Positions 52,014 to 60,447 of a DNA stretch of 60,447 nucleotides are shown piece after piece. How positions within the stretch are numbered: position 1 is the stretch's first letter; every line of letters starts with the position of its first letter. The translations under genes and the position numbers were made by a program. The notes beneath the pieces are model-generated. The model had not been told where the DNA came from. It worked only from the letters and a program-made list of their open reading frames with translations, and searched no databases. This stretch comes from an uncultured Mycoplasmatota bacterium. Lineage in GTDB: Bacteria > Bacillota_I > Bacilli_A > RF39 > UBA660. Location: NCBI GenBank assembly GCA_947056845.1, contig CAMSCJ010000012.1, positions 1-60,447 of the forward strand. The letters run 5' to 3'.

Positions 52014-52669
52014 TTAATTTGAAGATCGAATTAAGAAATGTAAGTAAGCGTTTTAAAAGAAACATTATTTTAGAAGATGTAAATATTGATTTTGAAGAGG
52101 GGCAAATTTATGGATTTATTGGTAGAAATGGAACAGGTAAAACCGTTCTTTTAAAATTAATATGTGGCTATATGAATGCAACTAGTGGAGAGATTATTTT
52201 TGATGGAAAAATTTTAAATAAAGATATAAATATCCCACCATCTACTAGATGTTTAATTGAAAATCCTCAATTTTTGCCATATAAAACAGGTTATCAAAAT
52301 TTAAAACTGCTTGCAGATATTTTAAAATTGATTGGAAAAAAAGAAATTGATGAAACTTTAAAAAAAGTGAATTTGTATGAGAATAAAGATAAAAAATATT
52401 ATAAATATTCACTAGGTATGAAACAAAAATTAGGTATAGCTCAAGTTTTGATGGAGAATCCGAAAGTAATTATCCTTGATGAGCCTTTTAATGGTGTTGA
52501 AGATGAAACAGCCCAGCAAATTAGAAATTTATTAATAGAAGAAAAGCAAAAAGGCAAAATCATTATTTTAGCCTCTCATATTAAGGAAGATATCGATGTT
52601 TTAGTTGACATTTTATATCAAATTAAAGAACATAAGGTAGAAAAGATAAATAGTAGTTGTATTTATTAA
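52010..52669 (+). CDS. ABC transporter ATP-binding protein
   Basis: A 219-residue ABC ATPase of the ABC-2 exporter group (bacitracin/lantibiotic resistance type). Walker A GRNGTGKT (about 38-45), signature YSLGMKQKLGIAQVLM, Walker B VIILDEPFNGVED and H-loop ILASHIKED are intact. Short length is normal. ATG 52010 overlaps the previous stop; TTG 52019 is an alternative. It pairs with the two upstream permeases and serves the small secreted protein locus. Confidence 0.88.
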   Translation: MINLKIELRNVSKRFKRNIILEDVNIDFEEGQIYGFIGRNGTGKTVLLKLICGYMNATSGEIIFDGKILNKDINIPPSTRCLIENPQFLPYKTGYQNLKLLADILKLIGKKEIDETLKKVNLYENKDKKYYKYSLGMKQKLGIAQVLMENPKVIILDEPFNGVEDETAQQIRNLLIEEKQKGKIIILASHIKEDIDVLVDILYQIKEHKVEKINSSCIY

Positions 52670-52717
52670 AGGAAGTTGGGATTTTTGCAAAAGGGCAAAA
52701 CTCAAATTATAAAAATA

Positions 52718-52763
52718 TTGTCAAAAAAATTGTACTATGCTATAATTAGGCTAGCAGTACAAT
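52718..52763 (+). promoter_or_regulatory. Promoter and operator of the giant YD-repeat gene
   Basis: TTGTCA (52718-52723), 17 bases, TATAAT (52741-52746). An inverted repeat wraps the -10 box: ATTGTAC-TA-TGCTA (52729-52742) and TAGCA-GTACAAT (52752-52763), 12 pairs with a two-base bulge. Such a repeat is a likely repressor site. Confidence 0.65.
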
Positions 52764-52947
52764 ATTAATTTATTATATTACATATAATATAACGTTTAAA
52801 CTATTGTTGTTTATTAAAAAATATATAACTTGTATTTTTATAGTTTAAATAATAGCTTAGTTTATAATTGATGGATAATTTTGGAGTTTGCTTAAAATTG
52901 CCAAATATTTATTGTACGGCATATAAAAAGATAGATTATTTAAAAAT

Positions 52948-52999
52948 CACCCTCTGATATTATTACATGTGATATGTAAATTAAAAAATATGAGAGGTG
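52948..52999 (+). promoter_or_regulatory. Possible ribosome-site-sequestering pairing
   Basis: CACCCTCT (52948-52955) can pair with the ribosome site AGAGGTG (52993-52999), one C bulged, with a 37-base A/T-rich loop, just before the start at 53005. If formed, it would hide the initiation site. Confidence 0.4.
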
Positions 53000-53004
53000 T
53001 TTTT

Positions 53005-56000
53005 ATGAAAAAAAATTTTAAAAAAATATTTAGTTTTAGTATGGTTTATTGGATTATCATACTTTTTTTAGTCGTTTGTGGTGGAAATAGATTAAATAAA
53101 ATAGAATTAAAGGAAGTTGAAGTATTAATAGAGAAAAAAGATACTTTGTTAATTGAAAATGTGGTTGATGAGGCAGAATTATTTAATCCATTAGTAGTAT
53201 TGAGTGATGGGATACTTCCAAGTGAAATAACAGAAGATACATTGCTTACCAAGGGTACTTATATCATAGGAACTGATTTAATAATATCAGAAGGTGTAAC
53301 ATTAGAAGTAGAAGCAGGGACTATAATTAATTTTAATTCAGATAATAAAAGTATAAAAGTAAATGGAATATTAAAATTATTGGGAACAGATAATGAGCCA
53401 ATAAATTTAAATTTTAAATTTAGGGAGGGATCGGAGTTTATATTAATATCCCCAACAGGCTTATTAGAATCAAAATATACATATATTAATAATAGTGCAA
53501 GTTCCTATTCAACTTATAGACCTAAAATCATAAATAATCAGGGAACATTAAAAATGGATCATACTATTATGACTACTTATAGTGAGGTAGAGAGTAATAT
53601 AATTAGTAGTGGTAATATCGAATTAACGAATAGTAGTTTGCCCAATAATTTATATATAAATTCAGGCAGTAGTATCATAGTAAAAAATAATAAAATAAGT
53701 GGCGATTTTGAAGTTGCACTTGATACATGTGATATTGTTACATTTAGCAATATAGTAAACAATGTTCAAAACAATGATAGTATTAAACCTATTATATTAA
53801 CTGGCGAATTAAGAAGAGATGTAAAGTTATATAAAGGAAACTATGCTAGAAAAGTAGATTTGATAGTACCAGAAAATATAACATTAGAAGTAGAAGCGGG
53901 AACTGATCTAGATTTTACTAATAACCTTAATGTAAGAATTATTGTTAACGGTATATTTAAATTATTAGGAACAGAGAATGAAACAATAAATTTAAATAAT
54001 AGAGTTAGGGAGAGAACAGAGTTTATATTGATAGCTTCAACTGGAGTATTGGAATCAACATATACAAATATCAAAAACACTACTAGTGCCTATTCAACAT
54101 ATAGACCTGAAATTATAAATAATCGTGGAACATTAAAAATGGATCATGCTGTTATGACTACTAGTAATGACATAGAAAGCGATATAGTTAGTAGTGGTAA
54201 TATAGAATTAACAAATAGTAGTTTGCCAAAAGGTTTATATATAAATTCAGGTAGTAGTAGTATTATAGTAAAAAATAACAAAATTCACGGTGATTTTGAA
54301 GTTGCACTTGATATATGTGATATTAATACTTTTAGTAATATAATAAATAATGTTCAAAGTAATGGCAGTATTAAGTCAATTATATTAACTGGCGAATTAA
54401 AAAGAGATGTTAAATTATATGAAGGAAGCTATGCTAGAAATGTTGATTTAATAATACCAGAAAATATAATAGTAGAAGTCGAAGATGGGGTAATTTTAGA
54501 TTTTTCTAAAAATTATAATGAAGAAATTATTATTAATGGAACATTAAGATTATTGGGAACAGAGAATAAATCAATAAATATAAATCATAGTCTTAGAGTT
54601 ATATCATCGTTTATATCTATAAATTCAACTGGGGTATTAGAGTCAACATATACCAATATTTATAATAAAGCTGGTTTAACTTCTGGTACCCCTTATACTA
54701 AAATTATTACCAACCAAGGAACATTAAAAATGAATCATGCTATTATGACTTCAAATGATATTGATGGTGATATAATTAATCGTGGTAACATAGAACTAAC
54801 CAATAGTAGTTTGCCAAGATACTTATATATCGATGAAGGCAGTAATAATGTTACCATACAAAATAATGAAATTGTTCATAGTATAGTAATAAATGGAAAA
54901 ATAGCAGGCAGTACTAATATAACAAATAATAAGATTAGTACTTATAATGATTATGCTATTTCTGTTGATTTAAGTGGTGTAGATGAAAATACATTTACTA
55001 ATATAAAAGATAATTATAATTCATCTAATGGAGCAAATAGTATTGTTGAATTAAAAGGGAAACCGTCTGGCAATATAAAGCTTTTTAAACAAACATATAG
55101 ATTAACCGAAGGCATTATCATACCAAAAGATACAATTTTAGAAGTAGAAGCGGGAACAATTTTAAAAATACAAAGTGGTTATACTATAACTGTTTCTGGA
55201 ACACTAAATTTATCTGGTACTTTGTCAGAACCTGTTATATTAACGAATGGGAAGGATTATAGCAGTTCTAATGACGATTTATGGGGAAGCATAATAATAA
55301 ACCAAGATGCTTTAGCTATTATAAGTAATGCTAATATAAGATATGCTAGTGCTTATAATTATACGATTGAAAATAAAGGACAATTAATTATGTGGAATTC
55401 AAATATTTCTACAACATATCAAAAATTAGCAATCAAATATGATACAACAAATACTAATCAAATTTTATTAAATAACTCTATACTTGGTTCTGTAACTTCA
55501 AATATACCTGTTCAGGCATATTATAATTATTGGGGCTCTACAAACGGTCCTAAACGTTATAATCCTGATACAGGTAATTATGAAGGTAGTGGTTATTCAA
55601 TAAGTAATAATATATTATTTTATCCTTATAACACCACTTTTGTAAAAAATGATATTGAGTCTTTAGAATTTATTAAATCTATATCATATGAAACTTATCA
55701 TTTTGGTACTACAGGTGTAGACTTTTTTACTGGTAACTATAGTAAGCAATATACTGATTTTGAATTGCTTGATAACATTGAATTAGATATTAGTCGAACA
55801 TATAATTCTAAAAATGAAAGTGAAAGTATTATAGGTTATGGCTGGAATTTTAGTTTTTCATCAAAAGTTGAAAAACATCCCTTTTATGAAAATTCATATA
55901 TTGTCTATTTACCAAATGGTTCAATAAATGTGTTTATAAATCAAGGAGATAATAATTATGCTTCTATTAATAGTAGAAACTCTTTTGAGATAGTAGATGA

Positions 56001-59000
56001 TGAATATATATTTACTATGCCAAATCAAATCGTTTATACATATGATAATACTGGTAAATTAGTTTCAATAACTGATAAATATGGAAATATTACTAGACTA
56101 ACATATAATTCAATAAATTTATTAGAAAAAATAATAGATGCTTATAACCGTAGTTATATATTGGAATATAATAATGATAATCTGTTATCTAGAATAATAG
56201 ATCCAATTGGTCGTGAAGTAGCATATAGTTATGATGACAATAAATTGTTAATTGCAGTTACTAATTTAAATGGTAGTAGTACTAACTACAATTATAACTC
56301 ATCAAAACAATTAATAGGTATTAATGAAAATAATTCAATTGTAACGCAAATAGAATACGTTACAGATGGTGTGTATAAGGATATGGCCTATAAACTTATT
56401 GATGAAACTGGTAATGTAATTACGTATGATTATAATAGCACATCTAATTTAACGAAGGAAACAGATTCTAATGGTCGAGTAACAAAAAAATATTATGATA
56501 GAAATGGGTATATATATTTATTAATAGACCCTAATAACACCTCAACAAAAACCACTTATAATTTAGAAGATAATTATAATAAATATGGTGAAATAGCAAC
56601 TATTACAAAAATTAATTCTGCTAAAACAACATATATAAGAGATAATAATGGCCGAATAACGAAAATTACTAACCCAGACTCTAGTACAAAGCAATATTTT
56701 TATAATTCTAAAAATAATGTAATAAAAGAAATAGACGAGTTAGGAAATATAATAGAGTATATTTATGATGATGATGAAGTTACTTTACTAAATGAGGTAA
56801 AATTATTAGATTCTAAAATAGAATATAGTAGGGACGCCAATCCAAATTTATTTGAAATAACCTCTTATTCATATTATGTTCCTTCTGATGTTAATGATGT
56901 GAAAGGATTAATTAAAACAAAAAGAGATAAAGGTGGTATTACTACATATACCTATGATTTATATGGAAATATTGAAACTATAACTGATGGTAATAATAAT
57001 CAAACAGTATATACTAAAAATAAGTTAGGTTGGACTTTAACAGAACAAACAAACGATAGTTATATAACAGAATATTATTATGATAATGCTGGCAATAATA
57101 CTCGTATTATTAAAGATTCAAAACTACTATCTATGACTGAATATAATTATCAAAATAAGCCTGTTAAGGTTGCTGATGGTAATTGTTCTATAAATAATCA
57201 AGGTAATTATGCCTTTGATTCTACTTATTGTATCTTTAAATTATATGAATATGATAATGTTGGAAATATTATTAAAGAAATAGATAAAGAAGGAAATACA
57301 ACATTATATCAATACGATTACTATGGAAATGTTATTAAAAAGATATACCCAAATGGCTCAATAAATATATATGAATATGATAGTTTAAACCGTTTAACTA
57401 AAACATATTTTAAAGAAAATGAAGAAAGTGAAGCGATTTTAAAAGAAGAAAAATCATATACGAATGCTTCTTCTTCTACAATAACTACCAAAATATATAC
57501 AAGTTCAACTGATTTTAAAAACAAAATAGAAACTTATAATAATCGTGAATGGTTAGTTACAGATAAAACAGGCGAATCATCAAAAGGAAAATCTTACTAT
57601 AAAAATGGTTTAATTTATAATGAATGGTTTTTTTATGGATCTTATAATTCTTTTACTTATTATTACTACGATTCGGCTAATCGTTTAATAAGGAAATATG
57701 AGCAAGTTTCAAGTAATAGTTATATTTGTACGGTATATGTGTACGATAATCTTGGCCGCATAATTGAAGAAAAAGTAGGAAAATCTTTTGTTGCAAATAA
57801 TAGTTTACCTTCTTCATATATTGTTACTTATTATGAGTATGATAATATTGGACAAGTTATCAAAAAAACAACATCATCAGGTGAGGAAATAATATATGAT
57901 TATGATGAATTTGGTAATGTTATTTTAGAAAAAACAAAAATTGATGAAGATAATTATAGAATTAAAGAATATCAATATAATTATCTTAATAAAGTAATTA
58001 ATGAAAAATATTTAGATGTTATACTAACGTATGAATATGATAATGTAGGTAATCTGTTAAAATCTACTACAGGTGAAAATATTGTAACCTTATATGAATA
58101 TGATAATAATTACAATATTACAAAAAAGACAATTGATGGACAAATACAAGAACAATTTAGTTATGACAATATGGGTAATATTATTAAAAAAATTGATGCT
58201 AATGGAAATATTACAGATTATATTTATGACAAAAGAAATAATTTGATTCAAGAAAAAAATCCACTTGGAGATATTATAAATTATTCTTATGATTTAAATG
58301 ATAGATTAATTGAAACTAAAGATTCAAAAAATAAAATAACATTATATACATATGATAATAATGATAATGTTATTCAAAAAAGTATTAATGATGAAATTAT
58401 TTATAAATATGAATATGATAAACATCATAATCTTACTAAAGAAACAGATTCACTTGGATTTACAACTACATATACATATAATTATAAAAATCAATTAACT
58501 AAAGTTACTGACAAATTAGGTAATTATATTACATATCAATATGATACACAAAATAATATAACGACTGAAAGAGACAAAAGAGGATATAATACTTATCATA
58601 CATATGATGAACGGGGTAATTTAATCAAAAAAACTATAGGAAATATTGTTGTTCTCCAAAACGAATATGATTTAACAAATAATTTAATTAAATCCGTAGA
58701 TGGTAATTCTAATATAACAAAATATAGTTATGATAGTATTGGTAGGTTAATAAAAAAAGAGAATGCCTTAGGTTATATAGAAGAATATGAATATGACAAA
58801 AGTGGAAATCTTATCCAAGTAACTGATAATTTAGATAAAAAAATTATTTATGAATATGATAGTATCGGAAATGTTATTAAAACAACAGAACAAAGAAAAA
58901 ATGGAATTGAAAAAATAGAAACACAAAATGAATATGATAACAATAATAATCTTACTAAAAAAGTAGATGGTAATGGTAATATTACACTTTATACTTATGA

Positions 59001-60447
59001 TGGTTTAAATAATTTAATTAAGACTATAAATCCACTAAATCAAGAAACAATATATGAATATGATAGCAATAACAATTTAATAAAAGAAACAAATTATTTA
59101 GGAGATTCTAAAGTTTATATTTATGATAATTTTGATCGATTAATTGAAACAAAAGATGAACTTAATCAAACAATAGAAATATTAGAATATGATTTGAATG
59201 GTAGACAAATAAAAAGTATAGATGCTTTAGGTGGATCTATTACTTATGTATATGACAAAATGGATAGAGTAATAGAAAAAATTGATGAATTAGGTTATAG
59301 TGAAAAAACAACTTATGATGCATTAGGTAATATTTTGACAAAAACTGATAAAAATGGTGATGTTACAAAATATGCCTATGATACATTCCAAAATTTAACT
59401 AAAGTAACAAATGCATTAGGTGAAATTACTTCATATACATATGATAATAACAATAATTTAATTAAGGTAAATGATGCTCTAAATCATCAAACAACATATA
59501 CTTATGATGCCTTAAATAACGAATTAACAGAAACTGATGCCTTAGGTAAAAAAGAAATTAAAGAGTATTATAGTAATGGCTTATTAAAGAAAAAGATAAC
59601 TAGAAATAATGATATTATTAATTATACTTATGATATTCATGGAAGAGTTACAGAAGAAAATGATATTTCTTATGAATATGATAATAATGATAATTTAATT
59701 GAAATAAGAGAAAATGATTATAGTATTATTCGTGAATATGATGGTTTAGATAGAGTAATTAGAAAAAATGAAAATGGCTTAATTTCATTATATGATTATG
59801 ATATAGATGGCTATAGCGAAAAAACAATTGATCCAAATGGAAATGAAACTGTAAAAATTTATGATAAAGCAGGAAAATTAATAACAGTTCAAGATGAAGC
59901 TAATTATATTTATAATGAGACTGGAATACTACAAAAAGTAATTTATGAAAGTGGTGCAACTGAAGAATATTTCTATAATGCAGACAAAACTTTACAAAAA
60001 GTTATTAATACCTATGGTGAGGCAGCAGAAGAATATGAATATTATTATGATAAAAATAAAAATATTGTCAAAAAAATTGAAAATGGCAAAGAAATAGAGT
60101 ATACTTATGATGTACTTAATAGAATTAAAACTATAAGTAGTAAAGAAGTAACTGATGTAGAAGATGAAGAACCTAATGTAGAAATTACTTTAACAACATA
60201 TACATATGATAAAGTTGGCAATAGAACACAAGAAGTAACTGGTCTAACAAAAAAAGTTTATACATATAATGCTAAAAATGAACTAACTAAAATAACAGAA
60301 TATAATGATGATGTTCAAACAAAAATTACAACATATATATATGACGATAATGGAAATCAATTAGAAGAAAAAGTAAATAATCAAACAAATCAATTAAATA
60401 CTTATAATGAAAAAAATGAATTAGTAAAAGTAGTAATTGATAATGAA
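53005..60447 (+). CDS. Giant surface YD/RHS-repeat protein, truncated by window end
   Basis: An open frame of 2481 codons with no stop before the window ends. Residues about 1-32 form an N-terminal membrane/signal segment (FSMVYWIIILFLVVCG). Residues about 75-890 are beta-helix-like modules with three repeats of about 195 residues (each with LEVEAG, LLGT, GTLKMxHxxMT, NIELTNSSLP) and an NYWGSTNGP motif (about 844). Residues about 895-1000 have DUF6531-type features (TTGVDFFTGNYS, ISRTYNSK, GYGWNFSF, VYLPNGS). From about 1010 on, dozens of YD repeats follow (for example YEYDNVGNI, YTYDGLNNL). No polymorphic C-terminal toxin is seen because the end is missing. GAGAGGTG is the ribosome site. Confidence 0.85.
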   Translation, partial: MKKNFKKIFSFSMVYWIIILFLVVCGGNRLNKIELKEVEVLIEKKDTLLIENVVDEAELFNPLVVLSDGILPSEITEDTLLTKGTYIIGTDLIISEGVTLEVEAGTIINFNSDNKSIKVNGILKLLGTDNEPINLNFKFREGSEFILISPTGLLESKYTYINNSASSYSTYRPKIINNQGTLKMDHTIMTTYSEVESNIISSGNIELTNSSLPNNLYINSGSSIIVKNNKISGDFEVALDTCDIVTFSNIVNNVQNNDSIKPIILTGELRRDVKLYKGNYARKVDLIVPENITLEVEAGTDLDFTNNLNVRIIVNGIFKLLGTENETINLNNRVRERTEFILIASTGVLESTYTNIKNTTSAYSTYRPEIINNRGTLKMDHAVMTTSNDIESDIVSSGNIELTNSSLPKGLYINSGSSSIIVKNNKIHGDFEVALDICDINTFSNIINNVQSNGSIKSIILTGELKRDVKLYEGSYARNVDLIIPENIIVEVEDGVILDFSKNYNEEIIINGTLRLLGTENKSININHSLRVISSFISINSTGVLESTYTNIYNKAGLTSGTPYTKIITNQGTLKMNHAIMTSNDIDGDIINRGNIELTNSSLPRYLYIDEGSNNVTIQNNEIVHSIVINGKIAGSTNITNNKISTYNDYAISVDLSGVDENTFTNIKDNYNSSNGANSIVELKGKPSGNIKLFKQTYRLTEGIIIPKDTILEVEAGTILKIQSGYTITVSGTLNLSGTLSEPVILTNGKDYSSSNDDLWGSIIINQDALAIISNANIRYASAYNYTIENKGQLIMWNSNISTTYQKLAIKYDTTNTNQILLNNSILGSVTSNIPVQAYYNYWGSTNGPKRYNPDTGNYEGSGYSISNNILFYPYNTTFVKNDIESLEFIKSISYETYHFGTTGVDFFTGNYSKQYTDFELLDNIELDISRTYNSKNESESIIGYGWNFSFSSKVEKHPFYENSYIVYLPNGSINVFINQGDNNYASINSRNSFEIVDDEYIFTMPNQIVYTYDNTGKLVSITDKYGNITRLTYNSINLLEKIIDAYNRSYILEYNNDNLLSRIIDPIGREVAYSYDDNKLLIAVTNLNGSSTNYNYNSSKQLIGINENNSIVTQIEYVTDGVYKDMAYKLIDETGNVITYDYNSTSNLTKETDSNGRVTKKYYDRNGYIYLLIDPNNTSTKTTYNLEDNYNKYGEIATITKINSAKTTYIRDNNGRITKITNPDSSTKQYFYNSKNNVIKEIDELGNIIEYIYDDDEVTLLNEVKLLDSKIEYSRDANPNLFEITSYSYYVPSDVNDVKGLIKTKRDKGGITTYTYDLYGNIETITDGNNNQTVYTKNKLGWTLTEQTNDSYITEYYYDNAGNNTRIIKDSKLLSMTEYNYQNKPVKVADGNCSINNQGNYAFDSTYCIFKLYEYDNVGNIIKEIDKEGNTTLYQYDYYGNVIKKIYPNGSINIYEYDSLNRLTKTYFKENEESEAILKEEKSYTNASSSTITTKIYTSSTDFKNKIETYNNREWLVTDKTGESSKGKSYYKNGLIYNEWFFYGSYNSFTYYYYDSANRLIRKYEQVSSNSYICTVYVYDNLGRIIEEKVGKSFVANNSLPSSYIVTYYEYDNIGQVIKKTTSSGEEIIYDYDEFGNVILEKTKIDEDNYRIKEYQYNYLNKVINEKYLDVILTYEYDNVGNLLKSTTGENIVTLYEYDNNYNITKKTIDGQIQEQFSYDNMGNIIKKIDANGNITDYIYDKRNNLIQEKNPLGDIINYSYDLNDRLIETKDSKNKITLYTYDNNDNVIQKSINDEIIYKYEYDKHHNLTKETDSLGFTTTYTYNYKNQLTKVTDKLGNYITYQYDTQNNITTERDKRGYNTYHTYDERGNLIKKTIGNIVVLQNEYDLTNNLIKSVDGNSNITKYSYDSIGRLIKKENALGYIEEYEYDKSGNLIQVTDNLDKKIIYEYDSIGNVIKTTEQRKNGIEKIETQNEYDNNNNLTKKVDGNGNITLYTYDGLNNLIKTINPLNQETIYEYDSNNNLIKETNYLGDSKVYIYDNFDRLIETKDELNQTIEILEYDLNGRQIKSIDALGGSITYVYDKMDRVIEKIDELGYSEKTTYDALGNILTKTDKNGDVTKYAYDTFQNLTKVTNALGEITSYTYDNNNNLIKVNDALNHQTTYTYDALNNELTETDALGKKEIKEYYSNGLLKKKITRNNDIINYTYDIHGRVTEENDISYEYDNNDNLIEIRENDYSIIREYDGLDRVIRKNENGLISLYDYDIDGYSEKTIDPNGNETVKIYDKAGKLITVQDEANYIYNETGILQKVIYESGATEEYFYNADKTLQKVINTYGEAAEEYEYYYDKNKNIVKKIENGKEIEYTYDVLNRIKTISSKEVTDVEDEEPNVEITLTTYTYDKVGNRTQEVTGLTKKVYTYNAKNELTKITEYNDDVQTKITTYIYDDNGNQLEEKVNNQTNQLNTYNEKNELVKVVIDNE
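53299..55150 (+). repeat. Tandem beta-helix modules of about 0.58 kb in the YD protein gene
   Basis: The LEVEAG-type phrase recurs at about 53299, 53881, 54469 and 55132, giving units of 582, 588 and 663 bases (194, 196 and 221 codons). Units 1 and 2 share long near-identical runs, for example around STYRP and NRGTLKMDHAVMTT, while unit 3 is more diverged and the last unit has an insertion. Confidence 0.85.

Larger units (their letters stand above)
52670..53004 (+). other. Long leader region of the giant YD-repeat gene
   Basis: 335 bases without a gene. It contains a GC-poor hairpin TTTTGC...GCAAAA (52683-52700), a strong promoter overlapped by an inverted repeat, another 10-bp inverted repeat TTTAAACTAT (52795-52804) with ATAGTTTAAA (52840-52849), and a possible ribosome-site-sequestering pairing. 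The transcript leader is about 250 nt. No small gene is seen. Confidence 0.6.

Noticed and set aside
53046..54080. Minus-strand frames in the giant YD gene (53046-53252, 53577-53762, 53841-54080)
   Set aside because: Low-complexity complements of repetitive coding sequence; the plus frame is continuous to the window end.

Overview
The window is strongly AT-rich DNA from a low-GC Gram-positive bacterium. The str operon order (rpsL, rpsG, fusA, tuf), rpoZ, a Nudix-type NrtR-like regulator, FemAB-like transferase, a Tad/Flp pilus cluster without secretin or outer-membrane parts, and MEP-pathway ispE fit an uncultured gut-type member of Bacilli or Clostridia. TGA behaves as a stop (for example the ATGA overlaps at 16193, 51354 and 52010), so a Mycoplasma-type code is not used. 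The taxonomic placement is inference from gene content, not from a search.

Layout. 1-5.5 kb is accessory: an Imm-5-like protein, a TetR repressor with a divergent membrane-protein operon and two CCAACA/TGTTGG operators, remnants of an XRE regulator, a gene broken by an in-frame TAG, a degenerate exonuclease-like protein, and a kinase-like protein lacking its N-lobe. 5.6-11.8 kb is the translation core: NrtR-like regulator, S12, S7, EF-G, a 90-residue degenerate copy of the EF-Tu N-terminus, EF-Tu and UMP kinase. 11.8-24.9 kb holds a secreted protein, a FemAB-like transferase, a DUF1540 protein, a three-gene 2-hydroxyacyl-CoA dehydratase/activase operon, topA, an anchored lysozyme-fold protein, a frameshifted DUF6056-type membrane protein, a protein ending in a possible clamp-binding motif, pyrimidine-nucleoside phosphorylase, rpoZ and a DUF192 protein.

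24.9-30.4 kb is a compact Tad pilus locus: Flp pilin with its own terminator, then two TadE/G-like pseudopilins, a TadZ-type ATPase, the TadA/CpaF motor, a TadB with an unusual N-terminal Ig-like region, and TadC. 30.4-39.5 kb holds miaB, surface and membrane proteins, a second frameshifted polytopic protein, dCMP deaminase, a MacB-type ABC protein and an HD-domain protein. A tRNA-Arg(CCT) at 39534 is followed by a 460-base gene-poor stretch and a two-gene restriction-modification system resembling BcgI (nuclease-methylase fusion plus specificity subunit), probably an inserted module.

43-52.7 kb returns to chromosome-like genes (ispE, a transglutaminase-like protein) and then accessory operons: GNAT + unknown membrane-anchored protein + ABC exporter; DUF1848 + DUF4186; and a small secreted protein + two permeases + ABC ATPase. 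The last 7.4 kb is one open frame that leaves the window: a surface protein of at least 2481 codons with tandem beta-helix-like modules followed by a DUF6531-like region and YD/RHS repeats. Its promoter is overlapped by an inverted repeat, its leader is about 250 nt, and its ribosome binding site can pair with an upstream complement.
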